From positions 1-8,710 of the forward strand of contig PIXU01000269.1 in the NCBI GenBank assembly GCA_003601795.1: DNA of 8,710 nt, written 5' to 3'. Positions within the stretch are counted from its first letter, which is position 1. Every line of letters begins with the position of its first letter. This DNA comes from Candidatus Methanophagales archaeon. Lineage in GTDB: Archaea; Halobacteriota; Syntropharchaeia; Alkanophagales; Methanospirareceae. Shown here in pieces: positions 1 to 5,762 of the stretch. A program made the position numbers and the translations under genes. The notes beneath the pieces are model-generated. The model was given only the letters and a program-made list of their open reading frames with translations. It had not been told where the DNA came from and made no database searches.

Positions 1-2
1 AC

Positions 3-203
3 GGATGGGCTAAGAAAACGGGCTATTTCAGGAAGAGATTCAGTGAAGAGCATGCCTTTGGTATGCTTATAGCCAAATACGGGGACGAAGTGACCTCGCG
101 TACCCCAGAGATGGCGAGAAAAGACATCCTTTCCAGGCTGATACTCCATAATCTACACGCTTTCCTTTATCACCGATCCCTCTCACAGAAGGAACTTGCA
201 TAA
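3..203 (+). CDS. C-terminal fragment of a DDE-type transposase (cut by window start)
   Basis: The reading frame is open from base 3 to a TAA at 201-203, giving about 66 residues with no start inside the window, so this is the 3' end of a gene lying upstream. The residues RFSEEHAFG, followed by a helical stretch ending in ILSRLILHNLHAFLYHR, resemble the end of IS4/IS5-like DDE transposases, where a catalytic Glu lies shortly before a Leu-rich terminal helix. The Glu pair in SEEHAFG would be the candidate catalytic acid. This is recognition by pattern only; I cannot name the IS family. It may be an intact element or a remnant, since the 5' part is not visible. Stem-loops directly behind the stop could be the element's end or a terminator. 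Confidence 0.45.
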   Translation, partial: GWAKKTGYFRKRFSEEHAFGMLIAKYGDEVTSRTPEMARKDILSRLILHNLHAFLYHRSLSQKELA

Positions 204-204
204 A

Positions 205-286
205 CCCCAATAGGGTGGGGTGGAGTCACAAGGCGAAAAAAGCCCAGAAGGCTGCTGAGTGACTCTCCCTATATGATGATTTTTTA
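205..286 (+). terminator. Stem-loop cluster plus T-run behind the transposase fragment
   Basis: A 5-bp stem (cccca 205-209 with tgggg 216-220) starts one base after the stop codon. A second long-range inverted repeat pairs gagtcac (223-229) with gtgactc (259-265) and encloses an inner hairpin agcc/ggct (241-244 with 250-253). Six T residues follow at 280-285. This looks like a transcription terminator insulating the next gene, or the structured end of the insertion sequence. The two readings cannot be separated without a second copy of the element. Confidence 0.4.
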
Positions 287-317
287 AATAGGAACTCGTA
301 ATATTTTTTCTACACGC

Positions 318-345
318 TCGAAAGCATCGAAAGTTTTAAATACTG
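318..345 (+). promoter_or_regulatory. BRE/TATA promoter of the PEF-CTERM gene
   Basis: The element tcgaaag occurs twice (318-324 and 327-333). The second copy is joined directly to a TATA-like ttttaaatac (334-343). A purine-rich BRE next to an A/T box is the archaeal TFB/TBP pattern. A start of transcription about 25 bases downstream (near 363) would leave a leader of about 20 bases carrying the Shine-Dalgarno gaggtg at 371-376, seven bases before the ATG at 384. The same BRE/TATA core precedes the paralogue at 7054. Confidence 0.55.
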
Positions 346-383
346 TTTCTTAAATAGTTGTATACTAACAGAGGTGCACCCCA

Positions 384-1280
384 ATGAGGAAAACCACGAA
401 AATCGCTACAATAACTGTATTGTCACTGTTAATAGTGCTGATGCTTATACCATCGGCAATCGCTCAGTACACACTTACTGTAAACTCAACAACAGGGGTT
501 GAGGATGAAAATGGTGATAAGCTTTTGGGAGACGGTCCAGAAGAGCCAGGTACCGACGACCTCGTCCATCTGATTGATGCCAGCGACGGTTCGTTAATAT
601 GCGAGATTCGGATTGGAGAAGGCGTTGGCCCGCCGTTCTGGAATCAAGGGATGTTTGAGAAGGATGTGGGAGCTGTTCCATCAGGTACGGTCATCTACTG
701 TCGTGCATGGAACAACGACACAATCGCTAATGCTACTTACTATGGAGATAGTGATACATATACCGTACAAGGAGTTGTGGGGGAGGAACATGACTTCGGC
801 ACCTGGTCTACCAATCAGCAACAAATATGGGATTCATACAACGATTCTGCACATAACAATCAGGATGATACCTTCGGCGGTGACGAGCATACCGTTTACA
901 TGCATGGAACTGGATTTGCGACAGCACACGAGTATAAAGTTGCATATTACGATGCTCCCGGAGATAAGTCAGTAGATGCGCATAAAATAGAAGTAGATAC
1001 TGTGAATTCAGATGCAGATGGTAAACTCAGCTCTGATTGTCTCTTCACTTCCTACCAGGATACGGCTGACCCGGGGACATGGCATGCAATTGTGTATGAG
1101 GGGACAGACACAGCACCATCAACCTACGACTCCGGGTGGTCAGGGATAATAAAAGATGACAGCTTTACCGTGGAAGAGAGCGCAATTCCGGAGTTTCCTA
1201 CGGTAATCGCAGCTATTGCAGTTTCGCTGCTTTGCGCGGGTGCGTATATGGTAATGAGGAGGGGGGCGGGGAAGAGGTGA
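384..1280 (+). CDS. Exported PEF-CTERM surface protein, two-domain
   Basis: A 298-residue secreted protein with a typical Sec signal peptide (basic MRKTTK, hydrophobic core 7-22, likely cleavage after SAIA at 24-27). Residues 28-142 form a domain shared with the two exported proteins near the end of the window. It carries STTGV, LLGDG, IRIGEG, GTVIYCRAWN and DFGTWST, with two Cys (73 and 106) placed alike in all three, possibly a disulfide. Residues about 143-264 are a second domain of the kind seen before PEF-CTERM tails in methanogen-related archaea (YKVAYYDAPG, GTWHAIVYEG, DDSFTVE). The C-terminus has PEF at 269-271, a hydrophobic helix and basic MRRGAGKR. In the PEF-CTERM family this tripartite tail is recognised by archaeosortase C, encoded at 4697. 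The protein is therefore expected at the cell surface; its role there is unknown. The start is supported by gaggtg at 371-376. Confidence 0.88.
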   Translation: MRKTTKIATITVLSLLIVLMLIPSAIAQYTLTVNSTTGVEDENGDKLLGDGPEEPGTDDLVHLIDASDGSLICEIRIGEGVGPPFWNQGMFEKDVGAVPSGTVIYCRAWNNDTIANATYYGDSDTYTVQGVVGEEHDFGTWSTNQQQIWDSYNDSAHNNQDDTFGGDEHTVYMHGTGFATAHEYKVAYYDAPGDKSVDAHKIEVDTVNSDADGKLSSDCLFTSYQDTADPGTWHAIVYEGTDTAPSTYDSGWSGIIKDDSFTVEESAIPEFPTVIAAIAVSLLCAGAYMVMRRGAGKR

Positions 1281-1420
1281 GGGGTGATACATTCAACTTG
1301 CTGATGGAAAGGTCCACGAAAGTGACAAAGCTGCTGCAAGGGTTCATCCGCTATCTGAAAGCAACTAACAAATCATCAATATCAATAAGAAAAAATAAAG
1401 GAAGGATAAAGAATAAGTAA
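1277..1420 (+). CDS. Possible small hypothetical ORF, doubtful
   Basis: A GTG at 1277 overlaps the TGA of the PEF-CTERM gene (GTGA) and opens 47 codons ending in a very basic tail (ISIRKNKGRIKNK). The aagagg just upstream could serve as a ribosome site. The residues VTKLLQGFIRYLK could form an amphipathic helix. I recognise no family, and the basic, Lys-rich end is what an A-rich spacer gives by chance. It may equally be the untranslated region between the PEF-CTERM gene and the next unit. Confidence 0.18.
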   Translation: MRGDTFNLLMERSTKVTKLLQGFIRYLKATNKSSISIRKNKGRIKNK

Positions 1421-1445
1421 GGATAAATGGAGGCGAGGGATAAAG

Positions 1446-1646
1446 ATGGAAAATTACCTGTTGAAACACTCTCAGGAACTATCTGAGAAATACCCTGGGA
1501 AATACGTGGCAATCGTTGGAGATAAATTAGTAGCCATAAATAACTCCGCGGTTAATGCCTTTAAAATAGCAAAGGGAAAATATCCGGATGAAAAAGTGTG
1601 CATAAGCTACATACCAACAGAGGAGGAGACGGTGACTTTATTATGA
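1446..1646 (+). CDS. DUF5678 domain protein
   Basis: A 66-residue cytoplasmic protein with no signal peptide. The segment around residues 11-46 (LSEKYPGKYVAIVGDKLVA, a helical stretch and then KYPDEKV) matches my memory of DUF5678: a YPGKWVAI-type strand, a following helix with A-K residues, then a KYPD turn and a last strand. Function of the family is not established. The start follows gaggga (1435-1440) with five bases of spacing. The stop overlaps the start of the aspartic protease gene (ATGA at 1643-1646), so the two are almost certainly cotranscribed and translationally coupled. Pairing of small DUF5678 proteins with retropepsin-like proteases is something I recall from other archaeal genomes; it suggests a functional unit, but no activity can be read from the sequence. 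Confidence 0.75.
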   Translation: MENYLLKHSQELSEKYPGKYVAIVGDKLVAINNSAVNAFKIAKGKYPDEKVCISYIPTEEETVTLL

Positions 1647-2038
1647 AACTACCCTACCTTAAATTCAGAGATAGATTCCTACCAATCGTTTCGATATGGC
1701 TTAAAGGCGGCGAAGAAAGGGTGGAGTTTAAAGCATTCGTAGATTCAGGAGCAGGTTATTCCATATTTAAGGCGGAGATGGCAGAAATTCTGGAGTTACG
1801 ATTAGAAGATGGTAAAGAAAGTTACGTTACCGTGGGGGATGGGTCGCTGATAAAGGTCTATATTCACAATGTCCGCGTTCGTATTGCTGATAAAGAATTT
1901 GAGGCGGCAGTTGGATTTTCTCGGCATCTAGGCATTGGTTTTAACATTATTGGCAGGCTCGACATTTTTGACAGATTCACGGTTTGCTTTGATGAATCCG
2001 AAAAGATAGTGGAGTTCTATCCAAGGACAGAGGAGTGA
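1643..2038 (+). CDS. Retropepsin-like (clan AA) aspartic protease
   Basis: A 131-residue single-domain protein. The active-site motif DSGA lies at residues 34-37 within a hydrophobic strand (FKAFVDSGAGYSIF), the D-[ST]-G-A signature of retropepsin-like proteases that act as homodimers with one Asp per subunit. A later NIIGRLDIFDRF (101-112) corresponds to the family's conserved NIIG/NILG segment before the last strand. Length fits the single-domain class. There is no signal peptide, so it should act in the cytoplasm. The ATG at 1643 is preferred over an upstream in-frame ATG at 1598: it sits in an ATGA overlap with the DUF5678 gene, has ggtga (1631-1635) at a good distance, and starts at the first conserved strand. 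The substrate is unknown; the coupled DUF5678 protein is an obvious candidate partner (inference). Confidence 0.82.
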   Translation: MKLPYLKFRDRFLPIVSIWLKGGEERVEFKAFVDSGAGYSIFKAEMAEILELRLEDGKESYVTVGDGSLIKVYIHNVRVRIADKEFEAAVGFSRHLGIGFNIIGRLDIFDRFTVCFDESEKIVEFYPRTEE

Positions 2039-2058
2039 TAAATATAAGAGCTCGTATA

Positions 2059-2076
2059 ACCCGAATTTACGCGGGT
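2059..2076 (+). terminator. Short hairpin behind the protease gene
   Basis: acccg (2059-2063) pairs with cgggt (2072-2076) around an 8-base loop, 20 bases after the protease stop codon. It is the only stable stem in this gap. No T-run follows, so a terminator role is only a possibility. Confidence 0.25.
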
Positions 2077-2099
2077 CGCTACCGACATACAAAAATATG

Positions 2100-2141
2100 A
2101 TGGGCGATGCGTATGTGGTTATGAGGAGGGGGAAGAGGTGA
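2100..2141 (+). pseudogene. Scar resembling the last codons of a PEF-CTERM gene
   Basis: The frame ATG at 2100 to TGA at 2139-2141 reads MGDAYVVMRRGKR. Bases 2109-2132 match 22 of 24 bases of the 3' end of the PEF-CTERM gene (1242-1265). After a gap where that gene has gcgggg, the aagaggtga including the stop codon is again identical. No hydrophobic helix or PEF motif remains upstream, so only the cytoplasmic tail of such a gene, or a recombination copy of the nearby 3' end, persists. Chance is possible because the region is G/A-rich. Confidence 0.4.
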
Positions 2142-2190
2142 TGGGCGATGGGTGAGACGAAATGCCTTACACCTAAGGCCTTGCACCTAA
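2131..2190 (+). repeat. Degenerate GGTGAT/CCTTACACCT repeat, copy 1
   Basis: The left half has ggtgatgggcgatgggtga (2137-2155). The right half has ccttacacctaa (2165-2176) and ccttgcacctaa (2179-2190). Both right-half words recur exactly or nearly so in copy 2. The halves are only weakly complementary here. The copy ends directly at the promoter of the gene at 2223. Confidence 0.55.
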
Positions 2191-2203
2191 AAAAGTTTAT
2201 ATT
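2191..2203 (+). promoter_or_regulatory. BRE/TATA promoter of the gene at 2223
   Basis: aaaag followed by tttatatta (2196-2204 region) is a strong archaeal A/T box with a purine-rich BRE. Transcription would start about 25 bases on, close to the ATG at 2223, giving a very short leader or a leaderless message. An aaggt at 2215-2219 lies too close to the predicted start of transcription to be certain as a ribosome site. Confidence 0.5.
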
Positions 2204-2222
2204 AAGAAAGTGAAAAGGTCAG

Positions 2223-2900
2223 ATGAAACTCAAGATAATCATCGTTTGGCTTGCAATTTTACTCCTTGGTAGCTTCTGTCTTACTACGATGGCTGGACCC
2301 GACTTGGTGAACGTGGCTGTTGTTCCCGTGGTTCCAAGAGAAGACGTGCCGATAATAACTACCTTCAAGCTGAACAATCCCACTTCTGAAGCAACCACCA
2401 TCAACTATTCCTTTTATGCCAATGGCGAACTTCTTCAGCATGGCACTTCCACACTCGGACCGCATTCGAGCAAAACATACCAGTATGTGTACAGGAATCC
2501 GCTGGAGCTTGGCGAGCAGGTGAACTTTGTTGTGCGTGCAGAATCAGACAGTAAAAGATGCGAGAAAATCGTTTCGCTTCCATCCTATCCGCCGCAGATA
2601 ATGTCCAGCTTTGTCTCCTTCGCATCTTTTTCAACTTCGGTGATGGGCTTCATGGCTTCGTCCACATACTACGAGAGCTCCTTTGGCTCTGTTGACGAAG
2701 GTTTGAATGTCGGTTTGGTTATATCCATCGTTCTAATTATATTGCTCATTTTCCTGGAGCTTAGCGAGCCAGTGCTGGCAGAGGGCACCTACGTTGTGCT
2801 CAGAAGGCTCAGGATGCGGTATACCACGATGACCTCGGTACTGTTTATTATCTTCATGGGTATTGTCTATACAAAAATCGTGATGATTCTTGCGGTGTGA
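2223..2900 (+). CDS. Membrane-anchored protein with extracytoplasmic beta-sandwich domain
   Basis: I do not recognise a named family. The 225-residue protein has an N-terminal signal peptide or anchor (about 5-22) and an extracytoplasmic stretch of about 30-120. That stretch has the alternation of a CARDB/Ig-like sandwich: TTFKLNNPTSEATTINYSFY, a GPHSSKTYQYVY turn and a closing VNFVVRAES strand. Near the C-terminus come a Ser/Phe-rich weakly hydrophobic part (128-146), a clear membrane helix (162-179), a cytoplasmic basic loop with LRRLRMRY (193-200) and a last helix (203-224). There is no PEF-type tail, and Cys19 does not sit in a proper lipobox. It has its own promoter and lies upstream of a second small anchored protein, a CPBP protease and archaeosortase C, which suggests a helper of surface-protein processing (inference). 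Confidence 0.7.
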   Translation: MKLKIIIVWLAILLLGSFCLTTMAGPDLVNVAVVPVVPREDVPIITTFKLNNPTSEATTINYSFYANGELLQHGTSTLGPHSSKTYQYVYRNPLELGEQVNFVVRAESDSKRCEKIVSLPSYPPQIMSSFVSFASFSTSVMGFMASSTYYESSFGSVDEGLNVGLVISIVLIILLIFLELSEPVLAEGTYVVLRRLRMRYTTMTSVLFIIFMGIVYTKIVMILAV

Positions 2901-2915
2901 TGTGGGCGTGAGCGG

Positions 2916-2998
2916 GGTAAGGTAGGTGGTAGGTGATAGGTTAAAGGAGATAGGGAGCCTAAAACCTTGCACCTTACACCTAATATCTAACACCCAAT
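2916..2998 (+). repeat. Degenerate GGTGATA/CCTTACACCT repeat, copy 2 (imperfect palindrome)
   Basis: The left arm 2925-2942 (ggtggtaggtgataggtt) and the reverse complement of the right arm 2963-2980 agree at 14 of 18 positions, so the unit can fold into a long imperfect hairpin with a 20-base loop. The right half continues with aatatctaacacc (2982-2994), which recurs exactly in copy 3 at 3357-3369. It lies immediately before the decayed four-helix-bundle gene. Confidence 0.65.
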
Positions 2999-3013
2999 AG
3001 GAGGGGGGAGGTG

Positions 3014-3294
3014 ATGGGAGAGAGAAAGAAGATAAAGAGTTTTGAGGATTTGGAAGTATACCAGAAGATACTTGAGCTACATTTAGAGATAAGTAAAATT
3101 TCGTTAAAATTCTCCCCGAATATGAACTGTACGAATTGGGTCTCAAAACCATCTGCAGGTTGCCTATCGGAAAGGTTATATGGATAAAGATGCTTATTTA
3201 TTTGAAATATCGGCAAAGATATGAAGAATGTGCAAAAATGCTTAGGGGTTTGGAATCAGCGCTCAGGAGATGGAAGGCAAATAAAGGTGAGTGA
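3014..3294 (+). pseudogene. Decayed four-helix-bundle protein gene (23S rRNA intervening-sequence type)
   Basis: The first frame from ATG 3014 reads MGERKKIKSFEDLEVYQKIL and goes on through LHLEISKISLKF, the start typical of the S23/IVS four-helix-bundle family, then loses frame near 3113. The expected continuation PEYELYELG appears in the next frame. The central part of the family (normally an RRSSNSIPANIAEG-like helix turn) is missing. A third segment, GYMDKDAYLFEISAK (from about 3175), is again in a different frame and stops early. The tail RYEECAKMLRGLESALRRWK continues in yet another frame to the TGA at 3292-3294. Thus at least three frame changes and one internal deletion reduce a protein of about 120 residues to 281 bases of DNA. 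Relatives include the avd accessory protein of diversity-generating retroelements and ORFs inside 23S rRNA intervening sequences. It is flanked on both sides by copies of the same short repeat. Confidence 0.82.
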
Positions 3295-3378
3295 TAGGTC
3301 ATAGGTGAAAGGTGATAGGGTAAACCTTACACCTTAAATCCTTACACCTTAAACCCAATATCTAACACCTTAAACCTA
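3285..3378 (+). repeat. Degenerate GGTGATA/CCTTACACCT repeat, copy 3
   Basis: The left half is ggtgagtgataggtcatagg and aaaggtgataggg (3287-3320). The right half is accttacaccttaaa (3324-3338), ccttacaccttaaa (3340-3353) and aatatctaacacc (3357-3369), followed by ttaaacctaaa. The last 13-mer is identical to one in copy 2. The halves are partly complementary (about 9 of 12 around 3309-3320 and 3324-3335). The left half overlaps the stop of the four-helix-bundle remnant. Confidence 0.6.
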
Positions 3379-3402
3379 AATAATGCAGAGGAATAAATAG
3401 AT

Positions 3403-3789
3403 ATGGAAAAGCTTAAAATCGTATATGTTCTTTCATTCGTCATACTGGCGGTCATTATAGTCCTCGCTTTTCGCCAGCCAGTGGTTCATGAGCTCGAATA
3501 TAGTGAGGTGCAGCGAGCGCAATTGCTGGAGAAAGAGAATGAGCAAATCATTCAGTTTGACATCATCAACCACGAGCAGAAGGATATGAACTACACCATC
3601 AATGTAACTGTTGATGGGAAGGAGTACACTGAAGAGGTGCTAATACGCAAAGGCGGGAGGTTCACTTACATCCACCATATCTACCCTGAAAGGATTACCA
3701 AAGGAGAAGTATCATTCGTAGTTTATAAAGAGGGCGAATCCGCGCCAATCGAAGAGGTGACGTATTACTTAAAAAATGGCACGCAATAG
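3403..3789 (+). CDS. Small membrane-anchored protein with beta-sandwich domain, DUF1616-like ectodomain
   Basis: The 128-residue protein begins with one hydrophobic helix (about 5-23), which can be an uncleaved anchor, and places the rest outside the membrane. The outer part (about 40-123) alternates strands typical of a CARDB/Ig-like sandwich: IIQFDIINHEQKDMNYTINV, VDGKEYTEEVLI, GGRFTYIHHIYP and GEVSFVVYKEG. The order NHE...YTINV...GGRF...GEVSFVVYKE resembles the outer domain of DUF1616 proteins; this is memory, not a search. It has agagga (3387-3392) as ribosome site. Its 3' end overlaps the CPBP protease gene by 14 bases, so both are one transcription unit. The architecture echoes the product of 2223-2900, suggesting related roles next to archaeosortase C. 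Confidence 0.72.
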   Translation: MEKLKIVYVLSFVILAVIIVLAFRQPVVHELEYSEVQRAQLLEKENEQIIQFDIINHEQKDMNYTINVTVDGKEYTEEVLIRKGGRFTYIHHIYPERITKGEVSFVVYKEGESAPIEEVTYYLKNGTQ

Positions 3790-4555
3790 CAATCGCTCTG
3801 GATGGGAATGGCTGTTAATCCTCAGCATAGTTATCGCCATTGCTATCACCGAATATATTTTTGCCTATTGGGATGTGCGTATTGGGATTGTCTTGGCGTT
3901 GTTTACCGCCCTCGGGATATATTTTGTAATTTCGTTAAAAGATATGAGCGTGCAGGTTGTAAACTCGGCTGAATCTCTTGCTCTCGTGCCAATCTACATT
4001 CTATTCACCTCCTCACTGCCCTGGTTCTTCTTAAATCAAGCGTATTTGCTTCCTTGTGTTTATGCTGCAATTATGGGTATCTGTTTCTATTATATTCACG
4101 AGAAGAAGCTCAGTTTTGACGAGCTGGGGTTTAAAAAGGAGAAGTTTTTGAAATATGCACTTCTGGGCGCTCTTATTGGCATTCCCTTTGGAACGATAGA
4201 ATACTTCATCTTGAAACCTGCACCTGCATTTCCGGCTTTTGGAATCGAACATCTTCTTATAGACCTTGTTCAGATGATTCTTTTTGTAGGTATGGGGGAA
4301 GAGATTTTATTCAGGGGATTGATCCAGCGTGATTTGACACATACTTTTGGTCCTGCAGTGGGGATTTTGTTAGCAACTTCTGTGTTCACAGTGATGCATC
4401 TCACCTGGCGCTCGGTTCCTGAGCTCGTTTTCGTCTTCTTCGTGGGTCTGGTGCTTGGTTATCTGTATTATAAAACAGAAAGTCTCACAGCTCCCATCCT
4501 CGCACATGGGATTGGCAATACCATACTGGTAGGAATACTCCCGTATATTCTATAG
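3776..4555 (+). CDS. CPBP (CAAX/Abi) family intramembrane metalloprotease
   Basis: The 259-residue protein has about seven to eight hydrophobic segments. It carries the family's four signatures: EEILFR (Glu175, Glu176, Arg180), FTVMH (Phe204, His208), a glycine-bearing FVGLVLGYLYYKT helix (about 222-234), and LTAPILAHGIGN with His244 and Asn248. These are the glutamate base and metal-binding residues of the Rce1-like fold, all intact, so the enzyme should be active. Members process prenylated proteins, bacteriocin precursors or C-terminal sorting tails (the myxosortases belong here). The gene overlaps the one before by 14 bases and lies upstream of archaeosortase C, which makes a role in surface-protein maturation plausible. 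The substrate is not visible from the sequence. Confidence 0.88.
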   Translation: MARNSNRSGWEWLLILSIVIAIAITEYIFAYWDVRIGIVLALFTALGIYFVISLKDMSVQVVNSAESLALVPIYILFTSSLPWFFLNQAYLLPCVYAAIMGICFYYIHEKKLSFDELGFKKEKFLKYALLGALIGIPFGTIEYFILKPAPAFPAFGIEHLLIDLVQMILFVGMGEEILFRGLIQRDLTHTFGPAVGILLATSVFTVMHLTWRSVPELVFVFFVGLVLGYLYYKTESLTAPILAHGIGNTILVGILPYIL

Positions 4556-4696
4556 CCCAGTAAAAATATTTACTTCAATAAGTTTCAACCAATACCTGCT
4601 TTCTTTAGCTTCTTTTCGGCAAATCTTGACCCACATGACAATTTGTTTGGGATTTCGAGTTTTAGTATTTAGGGCTTGAACTATTATTATAAGAAT
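4556..4696 (+). promoter_or_regulatory. Spacer before archaeosortase C: T-rich stretch and possible promoter
   Basis: About 140 bases without a gene. The plus strand holds pyrimidine-rich tgctttctttagcttctttt (4597-4616), which could end transcription of the protease unit in the way archaeal T-rich terminators do. A weak A/T box ttagtattta (4662-4671) lies about 30 bases before the ATG at 4697, which has no Shine-Dalgarno; that spacing would fit a leaderless message. Both roles are tentative. Confidence 0.3.
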
Positions 4697-5548
4697 ATGA
4701 TAGGCAAAAAGCTGGCACTTTGTTTTGCCGTATGTTTTACCATATCCTTTGTATTCTTCCAACAATCTTTGGAGAGCATCGCCACGATGCTTTCATTTGG
4801 CTACATCTTTGAGCAACATCACGCCGCTCCGTGGGGCGTTCTCCTACTTTGCTTTATCTGGCTGTGGCTAAAGAGAGAGGAGGTATTGCAGGGAATGAGG
4901 ACGGAATCGTATAGCCCTGTCTTCATCGTTCTTGGTTTGGTTCTTCTGGCGTTTTCGCTGTTAATGCCGACAGCGGGAGATTTTCTTGTCTTCCAGTTAC
5001 TCTTAGCCTGGCTTGCCGTATTCATTATTTTTTTTGGCAAAGGAATGCTTATCCCGGCAATTCTGTTGGGAATATATGGCTTTTCCATCTCATTCCCGGT
5101 AATAGTTGAGAAATTTGCCGAGTTCCCCTATTCAAAAACCATCATTTTACCTGCGACGTGGATATTGAGATGGCTTGGCTATCCGCTGGAGAGCCAAGGG
5201 CAGTGGATAAGTTTCTTAAGCTCCAGCGGCGAGCCAATATCTGTTCTCATCAAAGCTGCTTGTGCGGGACCTGCAACGATGGGCGTCTTTATCGCAATCT
5301 TCGCGTTGATGATGCTGGATATCCCCCTCCCTCGGAGGAAAGCAGGTTACGTATTCATTTTTGGCGTAGTCGGAACATGGGTTCAGAGTTTTATAAGACT
5401 TATAATCCTGCTGTTAGTTGGCTATTATCATGGCGAAGCGGCACTCTGGACCGCTCACTACTGGACTATTTATATTCTGTTCCCTTTATGGTATCTTATC
5501 TTCCTTTATGTCTATTTTTATGTTTACAACTCACATTCCGCACTTTAA
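4697..5548 (+). CDS. artC: Archaeosortase C (PEF-CTERM sorting enzyme)
   Basis: The 283-residue polytopic membrane protein (about eight hydrophobic segments) has the exosortase/archaeosortase catalytic triad in order: Cys189 in KAACAGPATMG, Arg234 in SFIRLIILLLVGYYHG, and His254 in LWTAHYWTIY. These act as a cysteine transpeptidase on the outer face of the membrane, cutting the C-terminal tail of surface proteins and joining them to an acceptor, by analogy with archaeosortase A. The C type is paired with PEF-CTERM proteins, and such a substrate lies at 384-1280 with a variant at 6389-6922, which supports the subtype. ATG 4697 is chosen; an in-frame TTG at 4676 would add MNYYYKN but has no good ribosome site. 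Subtype is inferred from the substrate and length rather than a profile search. Confidence 0.85.
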   Translation: MIGKKLALCFAVCFTISFVFFQQSLESIATMLSFGYIFEQHHAAPWGVLLLCFIWLWLKREEVLQGMRTESYSPVFIVLGLVLLAFSLLMPTAGDFLVFQLLLAWLAVFIIFFGKGMLIPAILLGIYGFSISFPVIVEKFAEFPYSKTIILPATWILRWLGYPLESQGQWISFLSSSGEPISVLIKAACAGPATMGVFIAIFALMMLDIPLPRRKAGYVFIFGVVGTWVQSFIRLIILLLVGYYHGEAALWTAHYWTIYILFPLWYLIFLYVYFYVYNSHSAL

Positions 5549-5762
5549 AACTTTGAGGATAATATTTTAAGAATTACATACAGATAAGAACCCGATGAGA
5601 GATGTTCTTTATACGTGGGTATGTTCAATCTGCACGTCATTGCGATTTTATTCTTTTCACCCCCTATTTCAACACGATTTCGCAAGAAAGAAGAGAAGGA
5701 ATGGATTAACCGACGTCGTCCGCTTCGCTTTGCATTGCTCTCTCCCTTGAACTGGACCGTAT
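5549..5762. other. Gene-free spacer between artC and the transposase remnant
   Basis: I see no convincing gene, RNA or repeat here. A 68-codon open frame (5615-5821) reads as low-complexity, has no family resemblance, and overlaps the opposite-strand transposase remnant. Terminal inverted repeats of the IS could lie near 5740-5762, but I found no matching partner beyond 6283. Confidence 0.5.

Noticed and set aside
1598..1642. Earlier ATG for the aspartic protease
   Set aside because: The added residues are an out-of-frame reading of the DUF5678 gene and have no protease features; ATG 1643 has a ribosome site and an ATGA overlap.
2263..2292. Lipoprotein signal in the 225-residue membrane protein
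   Set aside because: Cys19 follows GSF and lacks the small residue at -1 and the usual lipobox; membrane helices at the C-terminus explain anchoring.
2733..3216. Minus-strand open frames across the end of the 225-residue gene and the repeat region
   Set aside because: They are antisense to the four-helix-bundle remnant and the membrane protein and consist of low-complexity residues from the repeats.
2131..3378. CRISPR-like array
   Set aside because: The repeated words are degenerate, spacers are not uniform, halves are inverted relative to each other, and there is a gene remnant between copies; no cas genes are near.
4676..4696. TTG start for archaeosortase C adding seven residues
   Set aside because: No ribosome site at a suitable distance, and the ATG at 4697 begins directly before the first basic-hydrophobic segment; kept only as an alternative.
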